A DNA stretch of 17,676 bases from assembly GCA_046154695.1 (NCBI GenBank), contig JBJXFI010000298.1, positions 1 through 17,676 of the forward strand, given 5' to 3'. Both the position numbers and the translations under genes were made by a program. This stretch comes from DALYLB01 sp046154695. GTDB taxonomy: Bacteria; Acidobacteriota; Blastocatellia; RBC074. Position 1 is the stretch's first letter. Each line of letters begins with the position of its first letter. Under the pieces are notes generated by a model. That model was not told the DNA's origin. It did not search any database and was given only the letters and a program-made list of their open reading frames with translations. Positions 1 to 7,697 of this stretch are shown here, piece after piece.

Positions 1-40
1 TTTCGAGCGAATTTGCAGAGACTTTTTCAGGGGCGACCAT
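1..40 (-). CDS. 5' end of a leftward gene, truncated by the window edge
   Basis: Only the first 13 codons lie in the window: an ATG at 38-40 on the minus strand reads MVAPEKVSANSLE with no stop before the edge. The call rests on a strong ribosome binding site, AAGGAG at 47-52, six bases from the ATG. The next real gene to the right, at 437, runs the other way, so a divergent leftward gene here fits the layout. The fragment is too short to suggest a product. It could be chance, but the combination of site, spacing and open frame is good. Confidence 0.5.
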   Translation of the reverse strand, partial: MVAPEKVSANSLE

Positions 41-436
41 GGATTTCTCCTTGAAACTGGGTTTTCTTCAGATTGCCAACTCCATAATCCCCTAATTGTC
101 AAACTTTTACATAATGCGATTGCCCTAAGTGTTTCTTAGTTTTCTCGGATTCCCGGTCGTTTTAAGTTGACCGGCTCCGAACCGGTTCTCTATACTTCCC
201 AGGCTATTGGTGATCTAAACTGAAACGGTTGGATCCCGAAACATTCCGCACGCATCGGGCTCAACTCACTGATCACCGACAAAATCGGCAAAAAACGTAT
301 AACACTCTCCGCTCACCGCATTTTTGTTGAAAGCCCCGGTCACTTTCCCGGCATGAGCGTGTCGCCCCGATATCTGGTGCCCCCATCATGATGCGGCTGG
401 GACTCGTGTATTCAGCCCAACCAGTGGAGAAACGAC
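41..436. other. divergent intergenic control region without a gene
   Basis: This stretch of 396 bases is more A+T-rich than its surroundings and holds no credible coding frame. It separates the leftward partial gene from the rightward secreted-protein gene. It contains the ribosome binding site of the leftward gene (47-52) and a perfect TTGACA hexamer on the minus strand (97-102) without a convincing -10. It also contains the rightward promoter at 167-196. No tRNA, known small RNA or riboswitch fold was recognised. Confidence 0.6.
167..196 (+). promoter_or_regulatory. sigma70-type promoter with an internal palindrome
   Basis: TTGACC at 167-172 and TATACT at 191-196 are separated by 18 bases and each differs from consensus at one position. 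Transcription would begin near 203, giving a leader of about 230 bases before the gene at 437. A perfect 10-bp palindrome, GAACCGGTTC, sits in the spacer at 179-188. A repressor bound there would block RNA polymerase, so it is a candidate operator. The hexamers are seen directly; activity and regulation are inference. Confidence 0.5.
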
Positions 437-1438
437 ATGCGAACCTCACACAGGCTCAGTCAAAGACTCATCTCTGCGCTCCTGTTGCTCGTGGCGGCGG
501 GCGTCGCGCGCGCGGGCGATCCGGGGAATCCCTATCCGGCGAGTTCCGCGATCAACGATCAAAAGGCGGGCTCGATTCTGGTCTATAACGTCTATACGTC
601 GAGCATCACCAATTTCGCCGCCCAGAATTCGCGCATCACGGTGACCAATACGAGCAATACGGCGCGGGCGAACGCGCACATCTTCTTCGTGGACGGATCG
701 ACCTGCTCGGTGGCGGATTCCTATCTTTGCCTGACGCCGAATCAGACGGCCACGATGATGGCCTCGGATCTGGATCCGGGAATCACGGGCTATCTGTTCG
801 TGGTGGCGGTCAACGATCTGGGATGCCCGATCAATTTCAATTTTCTGATCGGCGACGTGTATGTGAAGTTCCCCTCCGACCATGCGACCAACCTCGGCGC
901 CGAGGCGATCGCGGCGCAGTTCAGCGAGAATACGGCTTGTGACGCCAATTCGATAATGGCCACGCTGACCTTCGACGCGTCGGGCGCCCCGGGCAGCTAC
1001 AATCCACTGGCGCGCGTGCTGTCGATCGACAACATTCCGGATCGCGTCAGCGGCAACAATACGCTGCTCGTGCTCAATCGCATCGGGGGAAACATGGCCA
1101 CGGGAGCGGCTACGATCGGAACCGTCTTCGGCCTGCTTTACGATGATACCGAGAGCCCTTACAGCTTCTCGCTGTCGAGCGGCGCCTGCCAGTTGCGGGG
1201 AACGCTCTCGAACAACTTCCCGCGAACGACGCCTCGCTTCGAGACGGTGATTCCGGCGGGACGCACCGGCTGGCTGAGATTATGGGGGGATTCCGCGGCG
1301 GCGGGGCTCTTCGGCGCGGTGATCAACAGCAATCCGGGGATTTCCTCGAATGTCTTCAATGGCGGCCGCAACCTTCACAAGCTGACACTCAATCCCACGC
1401 CGACCGTCACGATCCCGATCTTTCCGCCCTCGTGTTGA
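437..1438 (+). CDS. secreted protein of unknown function
   Basis: This 333-residue protein has a clear Sec signal peptide: basic MRTSHRLSQR, a hydrophobic stretch (about 11-22) and an ARA cleavage site at 24-26. The ATG at 437 is preceded by GGAGA (426-430) at six bases. The mature part is rich in Asn, Thr and Ser with short beta-like segments and six cysteines (90, 98, 130, 168, 251, 333), the last being the final residue. Sections such as QKAGSILVYNVYTSS (42-56), FFVDGSTCSVAD (83-94) and LTPNQTATMMASDLDPG (99-115) resemble a family of secreted proteins I associate with Acidobacteriota. That recollection was not checked by search. The protein is probably periplasmic, outer-surface or secreted. 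No catalytic motif or known domain was recognised. It appears monocistronic. Confidence 0.8.
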   Translation: MRTSHRLSQRLISALLLLVAAGVARAGDPGNPYPASSAINDQKAGSILVYNVYTSSITNFAAQNSRITVTNTSNTARANAHIFFVDGSTCSVADSYLCLTPNQTATMMASDLDPGITGYLFVVAVNDLGCPINFNFLIGDVYVKFPSDHATNLGAEAIAAQFSENTACDANSIMATLTFDASGAPGSYNPLARVLSIDNIPDRVSGNNTLLVLNRIGGNMATGAATIGTVFGLLYDDTESPYSFSLSSGACQLRGTLSNNFPRTTPRFETVIPAGRTGWLRLWGDSAAAGLFGAVINSNPGISSNVFNGGRNLHKLTLNPTPTVTIPIFPPSC

Positions 1439-1469
1439 GGGCGGCAAATGTCACGGAGGAAATGAAAAG

Positions 1470-1485
1470 CAAGCTGTCCAGCTTG
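1470..1485. repeat. short extragenic palindrome, copy 1
   Basis: CAAGCTG at 1470-1476 and its reverse complement at 1479-1485 are separated by two bases. The same 16-bp core occurs in the opposite orientation at 1590-1605. It lies 31 bases after the stop codon of the secreted-protein gene. Confidence 0.7.
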
Positions 1486-1513
1486 TACCGAGTGTGAGGG
1501 GGCGCGTGAAGAG

Positions 1514-1534
1514 TCCGGCGGGGCGCGCGCCGGA
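1514..1534. repeat. G+C-rich hairpin
   Basis: TCCGGCG at 1514-1520 pairs perfectly with CGCCGGA at 1528-1534 across a 7-base loop. It lies between the two copies of the CAAGCTG palindrome and has no T-run after it. Its function is unknown. Confidence 0.4.
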
Positions 1535-1584
1535 AGCGGTCTCGTTCGAGGCCCGGTCTTTTTCCGAGAGTGTCCGGCGGATGC

Positions 1585-1615
1585 GGCACAAGCTGGACAG
1601 CTTGTGCCACTTTTT
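1585..1615 (+). terminator. extragenic palindrome copy 2, terminator-like on the plus strand
   Basis: GGCACAAGCTG (1585-1595) and its perfect reverse complement (1598-1608) flank two bases. In RNA this is a 10-bp stem with a 4-base loop. It is followed by AC and five T residues (1611-1615), the layout of a rho-independent terminator for the rightward gene ending at 1438. Its core is the reverse complement of the copy at 1470-1485, so it may be a repeat-family member that also works as a terminator. No T-run follows in the leftward direction. Confidence 0.5.
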
Positions 1616-1685
1616 CGAAGGAGAATGAAAAACAGGGCTTGCCTCTTCTTTCACATCTTCCCGTGAGATTCCTTTCCGGGGCGGA

Positions 1686-2114
1686 TCAAAAGGGCCGCTT
1701 GCCTTCGACCCATTCCTCGCCATCCTCGAACACTTCTTTCTTCCAGATCGGCACGGTCTGTTTGACGCGGTCGATCGCGTAAAGACAGGCCTCGAACGCG
1801 ACGCGGCGGTGCGGCGAGGTGACGACGATGACGACCGAGGATTCCGAGACGCCCAATTCGCCGAATCGATGGATGATGCCCACGCGCTCCACATCGGGCC
1901 AGCGTTGATGGATCTCCTCTCCGACGCGGCGCATCTCCTTGACGGCCATCGGCTCGTAGGCCTCGTATTGGAGCGTCACGACGCGGCGCCCCTCGTTGTT
2001 GTCCCGAACGACGCCATCAAAGGTGACGACCGCCCCGGCGGCTCCCGAGATCAGGCGGCGTTCCAGCCCGGGTTTGTCGATCGGCTCCCGCGATATCTCA
2101 AACACGTCTTCCAT
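1686..2114 (-). CDS. moaE: molybdopterin synthase catalytic subunit MoaE
   Basis: MoaE is the large subunit of molybdopterin synthase. It uses the C-terminal thiocarboxylate of MoaD to put two sulfurs into precursor Z (cPMP), making molybdopterin in the cytoplasm. The 142-residue length is normal. Family signatures run in order: VTFDGVVRDNNEGR (30-43), the LQYEAYEPMA stretch (48-57), HRFGEL (82-87), PHRRVAFEA (101-109) and DRVKQTVPIWKKE (115-127). Lys118 and Lys125/126 match the active-site lysines of the E. coli enzyme (119 and 126). The start at 2114 has only a weak GGGAAAG upstream. It is the last gene of the leftward cluster; its partner moaD lies upstream, separated by one exported-protein gene. 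Confidence 0.96.
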   Translation of the reverse strand: MEDVFEISREPIDKPGLERRLISGAAGAVVTFDGVVRDNNEGRRVVTLQYEAYEPMAVKEMRRVGEEIHQRWPDVERVGIIHRFGELGVSESSVVIVVTSPHRRVAFEACLYAIDRVKQTVPIWKKEVFEDGEEWVEGKRPF

Positions 2115-2137
2115 AGGTTTCTTTCCCGCCGGCCGGC

Positions 2138-2851
2138 CTAATTGGAGGCCGCCTCGACCTCCTCGATGAATCGCTTCTTTACGAACAGCCGCTCCCGCCT
2201 GCCGGAAACGGTCGGCTTCCGATTGCGGTTGTCGTCATAGCGTTCGGTCGTGGTGAGTTTGACGCCGGTCAGGAAGTTGGAGCTTTCGATCGTCGTGACG
2301 GCGGTCAACCGGTCGGTGACGGAGCGATCCATTCCAATAAAGACGAACCGGCCCGATGCGGGCTCGTAGCGGAACCGGAGCGTCTCTTGCGTCAGTTCCC
2401 GCGACCCGTATTCCTGCCGGACGACGATCACCCCATTCTCGATGGCCACATTCGCGGGAGATTCCGCGACGCCGTAAAAAGCGCCCCCGCAGCGCGTGCA
2501 CAGCAGCACCTTGCCGGCCAGCGCGACGCGGCGAAGATTGCCGGCCTCGGTTTTTAGCAGGAGGAGCAGCGCGCGCAGCCGTTCCGGCGGATTTTCCCTG
2601 TCGGCGTCCGGCGGCAAAACCTCGACCAGCTTGAGCGCCAGATCCGGGGCTGCGTCCTTGTTCAGATCTCCCTCGATCCGGCCTTCGATCATCCATCCCG
2701 CGGGAACGAACGCCTCGGCCGTCACGGCCTCCATCGGCAGTCTGGCCGCTTCGATCTGCCGTCCGGCCGGCTGGCGGGCAAGCGCCATCCAGGGGCCGAT
2801 CGACCCGGACACGAGGATCGCGAAACCCAGGAGAAATTCCCGTTTCGTCAT
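2138..2851 (-). CDS. exported GDLN-motif protein of unknown function
   Basis: This 237-residue protein starts with a typical signal peptide (MTKREF, then a hydrophobic stretch to about 25). The ATG at 2851 is preferred because GGCGG lies at a workable distance. A GTG at 2860, overlapping the moaD stop as GTGA, would add three residues and suggest translational coupling. The mature part shows VPAGWMIEG (49-57) followed by GDLNKDAAPDLAL (61-73), a DxNxDxxxD loop like an EF-hand or dockerin calcium site. Further on are CTRCGG (118-123) and SNFLTG (191-196). The order GW, GDLN, GG, paired aromatic and basic strands, then NFLTG matches a recurrent family of uncharacterised secreted bacterial proteins as I remember it. 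It lies between moaD (6 bases upstream) and moaE (23 bases downstream), an odd place for an exported protein. Function is unknown. Confidence 0.85.
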   Translation of the reverse strand: MTKREFLLGFAILVSGSIGPWMALARQPAGRQIEAARLPMEAVTAEAFVPAGWMIEGRIEGDLNKDAAPDLALKLVEVLPPDADRENPPERLRALLLLLKTEAGNLRRVALAGKVLLCTRCGGAFYGVAESPANVAIENGVIVVRQEYGSRELTQETLRFRYEPASGRFVFIGMDRSVTDRLTAVTTIESSNFLTGVKLTTTERYDDNRNRKPTVSGRRERLFVKKRFIEEVEAASN

Positions 2852-2856
2852 AGAAA

Positions 2857-3111
2857 TCACCCGCCCGAAACCGGAGGGAAGACCGCCAGCGTGTCCCCGT
2901 CCTTCAACGGATCGGTCCCGCGCGCATGCTCTTCATTGACGGCGAAGAGCGCGCTTCGCTCGAACCCGGCGAGGCTCGGGACGCGCCCCTTGAGCGCCGA
3001 CCACGCCGCCGAGACATCCGCCGGTCCATCGATTTCGCATACCAGCTCTTCGGCCCCCGCCGCTTCGCGGCACGCACCGAAGAGGAGAACATTGATCTTG
3101 ATCTGATTCAT
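2857..3111 (-). CDS. moaD: molybdopterin synthase sulfur carrier subunit MoaD
   Basis: MoaD is a ubiquitin-fold sulfur carrier. Its C-terminal Gly-Gly is adenylated by MoeB and converted to a thiocarboxylate that feeds MoaE. The 84-residue length is normal. It begins with the beta-strand MNQIKINVLLFG, includes CREAAG (14-19), FAVNEEHA (56-63) and LKDGDTLAVFPPVSGG (69-84), and ends exactly in GG as required. The ATG at 3111 has no recognisable Shine-Dalgarno sequence, but no better start exists and 30 bases separate it from the amidotransferase stop, so it probably relies on upstream translation. Its stop at 2857-2859 lies against the start of the exported-protein gene that separates it from moaE. 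Confidence 0.95.
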   Translation of the reverse strand: MNQIKINVLLFGACREAAGAEELVCEIDGPADVSAAWSALKGRVPSLAGFERSALFAVNEEHARGTDPLKDGDTLAVFPPVSGG

Positions 3112-3141
3112 TGCGGTGAAAAATTCGTCCGATAATTCCGG

Positions 3142-4137
3142 TCAAAATCCCGTGGCAGGCACGCCGGTCGTCCCGCTCGATGCGGCCTGATGCAGCGTTC
3201 CCGCCACGGGGGCGTGATTGCCGCCGGTCACGAGCTCGGTCTCCTTCCCGCGAAACCGCAGCGCCTCGACGAAAAAATTGTCGAAGAGCAGGCGGCCGTC
3301 GCGGCTCTCGTTCCGGTGCTCCCAGTACTTGTCGGCTTGCCAGTCCTGAAACGATTTCTCGATATGGAACTGGACGGCATAGATCAACTGGCCCGGCTTC
3401 CGCCGGACCATCATCTGAACTTCGGAAAGGTAGCCGCGCGCGAGCTTCCGAAAGCCCTCGGGCAATCGATCGATCTGCAGTCCGTGGTTCTGCCACACGC
3501 GGAGCAGGTGGCGCCGGTTGGTGTATTTCTGCCAGCGCGCGCTGTTGCGCTCGTCGATGCCCGCGAAGATCGGATCGGAGGCATCCGTGATCTTGACGAG
3601 ACGGTATTGATATTCGATCTGACGCCCCGTGCGCTTTTCGCTCGGCAGTTTGTCGTCCAGGGTCGTGATGGTCGCGCCGAAGGCCTGCCCCACCAATTGA
3701 TGCCCGCCGCAGATGGCCATCACCGGAACGGAGGTCCCCCGGATGAACCGGTTGAACCCGTCGATCAGCGTGGGCGAATAGAGATCGAAATCCCGCAGGC
3801 TTCCGCTCAGCACGATCGCATCCGGATCGAACCCGGCGACCGCCTCGTCATTCAACTCCGAGAGATGAACGATCCGGATCTCCGGGTCGCGTATGAGCGT
3901 GCGGACGTTCTTCTCGATGTTGGCCATCGCCATCGAGGCGATCATCCGCTCCAGCCGCACCCACTTCCCCGCGTGAAAATCGGGCATTCGGCGCGCGGCC
4001 TCGGAATACTGGCTTTCGTCCGCGATCAGATTGTCCACCAGAATGACGCGCATCGCCCGGACGCGCGGCAAAATCAGCTCGTAGACACAATGCGGATCGG
4101 AACTGATGACTTCCGCGGAATCGATCGACTCTTTCAT
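3142..4137 (-). CDS. class I glutamine amidotransferase-like protein
   Basis: This 331-residue protein has the class I glutamine amidotransferase (triad) fold. The nucleophile elbow AICGGHQLVG (141-150) carries Cys143, and QFHIE (256-260) supplies His258 and Glu260, so the triad is intact. The usual elbow reads GxCxGHQ; the GG after Cys is a small departure. AIVLSGSLRDFDLY (108-121) corresponds to the oxyanion region. The ATG at 4137 is chosen over the one at 4170 because AGGTGGGAG precedes it, whereas 4170 directly follows a hairpin. About 28 residues precede the first strand (RVILVDN). No synthetase domain is fused or adjacent, so the ammonia acceptor is unknown. Gamma-glutamyl hydrolysis of a small molecule is equally possible. 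The last 30 residues look unstructured. Confidence 0.85.
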   Translation of the reverse strand: MKESIDSAEVISSDPHCVYELILPRVRAMRVILVDNLIADESQYSEAARRMPDFHAGKWVRLERMIASMAMANIEKNVRTLIRDPEIRIVHLSELNDEAVAGFDPDAIVLSGSLRDFDLYSPTLIDGFNRFIRGTSVPVMAICGGHQLVGQAFGATITTLDDKLPSEKRTGRQIEYQYRLVKITDASDPIFAGIDERNSARWQKYTNRRHLLRVWQNHGLQIDRLPEGFRKLARGYLSEVQMMVRRKPGQLIYAVQFHIEKSFQDWQADKYWEHRNESRDGRLLFDNFFVEALRFRGKETELVTGGNHAPVAGTLHQAASSGTTGVPATGF

Positions 4138-4171
4138 ATCTCCCACCTGATTCAACTCAAAACTTCTCATG

Positions 4172-4201
4172 GGGCGTCGGTTGATCCCTCAGCCGACGCC
4201 C
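4172..4201 (-). promoter_or_regulatory. stable hairpin before the amidotransferase gene
   Basis: GGGCGTCGGTTGA (4172-4184) pairs with TCAGCCGACGCCC (4189-4201) across a 4-base loop, with one wobble position. On the leftward transcript it falls between waaF and the amidotransferase start. No U-run follows, so an intrinsic terminator is unlikely. A role in mRNA stability or attenuation is possible. The structure is seen; the role is inference. Confidence 0.5.
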
Positions 4202-4286
4202 TAGCTTACTACAACGAAACCCCTATGCGCATGGGGGGCGTTGGCGGCGGCGGACGGGGTGAATTGCCCGGCCGCCGTCTCCGCAT

Positions 4287-5354
4287 CTACGCCAATAATC
4301 GCACAGAGCGCTCAAGGACATCCTCGGCTCCGATGCGGGTCATGCAGCGATGATCGATGGGGCAGTCGCGGTGCATGCAGCGCGCGCATTCGATCCCCTC
4401 GGCGCGAAGGAGCTCGGCGCGGGGTCCGGTGGGCGAGGTCTCGAATTCATTGGTGGGGCCGAAAATGGTGAGCGTGGGGCGTCCGAGGGCGGCGGCGATA
4501 TGTGCCGGGCCGGTGTCGTTGCTGACGAGCAGGTCGCACGCCGCCAGCAGACCGAACAGTTCGGCCATGGTGGTCTCTCCGGCCAGATTGACGCCGCCGG
4601 AGCGGGTCATCCGGTCGAGGACAGCCTGCGCGCTTTCCCGTTCGGCGGCGGCGCCGATCATGACGATGCGCGCGCCGGATTGCTCGATCAATCGATCGGC
4701 CAGGGCGGCGAATCGCTCGGGGGGCCAGCATTTCGCGCGGCTGTTGGTCGAACCCGCGTTGAGCGCGATCAGCGGGCCCGCGCCCGGCCCCGCCGTAAGC
4801 CGCCGAACGAGCGGCCCTGCCGCCGCAGTCTGCGCCTCGCTCGCCCGCAGCATCGGCCACCGGGCGGAATCCGGCATCGCGGGCGGCTCGATGCCAAAGG
4901 CCCGCTCGCATTCGGCCGTGATGTCCAGATAGTCGTTCACCTGGTGGCGGTTTCGATGCCCCGGCCCACGATGAAGCCGGTGCGTGAGCAGCCGCCCCCG
5001 CCCCTGCTCCGCATAGCCGATTCGCATTCGCGCGCCCCCCAGCCACGCGAGCAGCGCCGCCTCGAAGGCATTCTGAAAGAGCGCCGCCAGATCGAACCGC
5101 CGCGCCCGCAGCTCCCTCACAAACTCGAAGAAGACGCCAACGCCATCCTCGCTCCGGCGATAGACGAGTATTTCATCGAGATAGGGGGCGCCCTCAAAGA
5201 GCGCCGCCGTCCGCTGCGGGGCCAGCAAACTGATACGGGAGTGGGGAAACGAGGCGCGCAGCCGCCGCAGGGCCGGCGCGCTCATCACGGCATCGCCGAT
5301 CCAGTTGGTTCCGCGCACCAGAATGCGCTCGGGCTTGTGGGTTTCCGGCTTCAT
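4287..5354 (-). CDS. waaF: lipopolysaccharide heptosyltransferase II (ADP-heptose:LPS)
   Basis: This glycosyltransferase family 9 (GT-B fold) enzyme is predicted to add the second L-glycero-D-manno-heptose to the lipopolysaccharide inner core at the cytoplasmic face of the inner membrane. At 355 residues it has the usual length. ILVRGTNWIGDAVMSAPALR (11-30) contains the catalytic-type Asp21 in NWIGD. NAGSTNSRAKCWPPERFA (199-216) and VSNDTGPAHIAAALG (277-291) form the ADP-heptose site, followed by TIFGPTNEFETSP (296-308). Four cysteines near the end (323, 326, 331, 337, in CARCMHRDCPIDHRC) are typical of WaaF rather than WaaC. The ATG at 5354 has no good Shine-Dalgarno; it lies 37 bases after the TPR-like gene. 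No other core-sugar gene is in the window. Confidence 0.93.
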   Translation of the reverse strand: MKPETHKPERILVRGTNWIGDAVMSAPALRRLRASFPHSRISLLAPQRTAALFEGAPYLDEILVYRRSEDGVGVFFEFVRELRARRFDLAALFQNAFEAALLAWLGGARMRIGYAEQGRGRLLTHRLHRGPGHRNRHQVNDYLDITAECERAFGIEPPAMPDSARWPMLRASEAQTAAAGPLVRRLTAGPGAGPLIALNAGSTNSRAKCWPPERFAALADRLIEQSGARIVMIGAAAERESAQAVLDRMTRSGGVNLAGETTMAELFGLLAACDLLVSNDTGPAHIAAALGRPTLTIFGPTNEFETSPTGPRAELLRAEGIECARCMHRDCPIDHRCMTRIGAEDVLERSVRLLA

Positions 5355-5391
5355 AAACGGAGCCGGATTGTTGCCGATGGCCGGGAAAATT

Positions 5392-5889
5392 TCAATCGTT
5401 ATACGGTTCCGACGCGTCGATGGCCCTCGCCGTCAGATGGTTGCTCATAATCAATCGCGCGCAGGCGTTCCACCGCAGGATCGTATCGTCATTGCCTTCC
5501 GCGCGAATCGACTCCGCCTTTTCGAAATGCCTCATCGCGTCCCGCAGGTATTCATAGGCGTCGTACTTCGCCCCGGGACCGCCCTGCTGCAGCCGCGCTT
5601 TTGCCTGCCGCTCGCAGATCAGGCCGGCATAATACGTCCGTTGATACTCGTCCATGATGCGCGGCAGGATATCCCGGGCCTTCGTCGCGCCGACCGTGTA
5701 GCTCTTGTTGAACCGGTCCGTGATCGCCATCAGCAGCGTGATCAGCGCCTGCTGATTCTCCGACTCGATCTCGAGCACATCCAGACAGATGCTCTCCGCC
5801 GCTCCAGGCTCGTTGAGCAGCCGGTAAAAATGCGCCCGCTCCAGCGCTTTGGGAATGGCCTCCGGATGAATTTTTTTCAGCTCGAACAT
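5392..5889 (-). CDS. TPR-like helical protein of unknown function
   Basis: This 165-residue protein lacks a signal peptide or membrane segment, so it should be cytoplasmic. The ATG at 5889 has an excellent GGAGGG site five bases away. It looks all-helical: ALERAHFYRLLNEPGAAESI (15-34) and CLDVLEIESENQQALITLLM (35-54) form a TPR-like helix pair with alternating small and bulky residues. YLRDAMRHFEKAESI (114-128) could be a second repeat. This kind of protein usually mediates protein contacts. It is the first gene of the leftward cluster ending in moaE. Its control region is the 240-bp inverted repeat to the right. No enzyme motif was recognised. Confidence 0.8.
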   Translation of the reverse strand: MFELKKIHPEAIPKALERAHFYRLLNEPGAAESICLDVLEIESENQQALITLLMAITDRFNKSYTVGATKARDILPRIMDEYQRTYYAGLICERQAKARLQQGGPGAKYDAYEYLRDAMRHFEKAESIRAEGNDDTILRWNACARLIMSNHLTARAIDASEPYND

Positions 5890-5920
5890 ACGCCCTCCGA
5901 ATCCGCATGCCTAAGAGGGG

Positions 5921-6160
5921 TTTTTGAAATTCTTTTGCCTCAACCCGCGAAGCGGGTGGCAGCATATAGCCTGGGGTGAAGGCGAAGCCGTAACCCCAGG
6001 ATCGGTAATAACGGTTTTCAAGCCCGTGAAACGGGCGACAGCGGACGCTCTGCCGCCCGTTTCACGGGCTTGCGAGCGTTTTCGATGCGGTCCTGGGGCT
6101 TACGCCCCAGGCTATATGCTGTCGCCTGCGTCGCAGGCTGCAAAGTTCGAATTTCAAAAA
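5921..6160. repeat. 240-bp composite inverted repeat (MITE/BIME-like)
   Basis: This element fills most of a 356-base gap between genes and encodes nothing. It has three nested pairs of perfect inverted arms. The outer pair is TTTTTGAAATTC at 5921-5932 with its complement at 6149-6160 (12 bp). The middle pair is CAGCATATAGCCTGGGG at 5960-5976 with 6105-6121 (17 bp). The inner pair is CAAGCCCGTGAAACGGGCG at 6019-6037 with 6054-6072 (19 bp). Each inner arm is itself a small hairpin (CCCGT GAA ACGGG). Terminal inverted repeats fit a miniature transposable element, while paired units in opposite orientation fit a BIME built from REP-like palindromes. No transposase is nearby and no clear target-site duplication was found. 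Confidence 0.75.
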
Positions 6161-6184
6161 AAACTCTAAACTTAATGCCATTGG

Positions 6185-6228
6185 CCTTCAGGCGGCTGGG
6201 CTCGCGCCAGCGGAAGACCGCCTGAAGG
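6185..6228. repeat. extragenic hairpin after the oxidoreductase gene
   Basis: CCTTCAGGCGG (6185-6195) pairs perfectly with CCGCCTGAAGG (6218-6228). Inside is a smaller stem, CTGG (6196-6199) with CCAG (6207-6210). It lies 18 bases beyond the stop codon of the leftward Gfo/Idh/MocA gene and could end or stabilise its transcript, but no strong U-run follows. It differs in sequence from the larger element next to it. Confidence 0.6.
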
Positions 6229-6245
6229 CGGAACTCCAAACGATA

Positions 6246-7559
<1,314 letters not shown>

Positions 7560-7639
7560 TGATGTCCTCCGTTGCGAGTGTTTCTGATTCATTATTTTTT
7601 GATCGATTGAACGCGTTCTCGAACGCAGCGAATGCATCG

Positions 7640-7668
7640 ATATTACATTCGCGCCCCATTCAGATCAA
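7640..7668 (-). promoter_or_regulatory. sigma70-type promoter for the Gfo/Idh/MocA gene
   Basis: On the minus strand TTGATC (7663-7668) and TAATAT (7640-7645) are exactly 17 bases apart. Each hexamer has four consensus matches. Transcription would start near 7633, about 73 bases before the ATG at 7559. It lies between that gene and the inverted repeat at 7698-7770, so it would make the oxidoreductase independent of the upstream DUF4097 gene. Confidence 0.4.
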
Positions 7669-7697
7669 TGGCCGGGTCGTAGAAAGAAGGAGAAAAC

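Noticed and set aside
96..115. Rightward promoter TTGTCA / CATAAT
   Set aside because: The hexamers are only 8 bases apart, far too close.
388..588. Small open frame beginning just before the secreted-protein gene
   Set aside because: It overlaps the signal-peptide gene in another frame and has no ribosome site. Its translation is Arg/Gly-rich beyond the overlap.
446..883. Long minus-strand open frame opposite the secreted-protein gene
   Set aside because: It is Arg/His-rich shadow sequence with no signal, domain or ribosome site. The plus-strand gene has a signal peptide and good start.
3190..4353. Open frame of 387 codons on the plus strand opposite the amidotransferase
   Set aside because: High G+C content leaves antisense frames open. 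The minus-strand frame has an intact catalytic triad; this one shows no family features.
5921..6160. CRISPR array or phage attachment site
   Set aside because: The repeats are inverted pairs around one centre, not regularly spaced direct repeats. No cas, integrase or tRNA gene is present.
5924..6239. Small open frames within the inverted-repeat region, both strands
   Set aside because: They are translations of palindromic repeat DNA, without start signals or protein-like composition.
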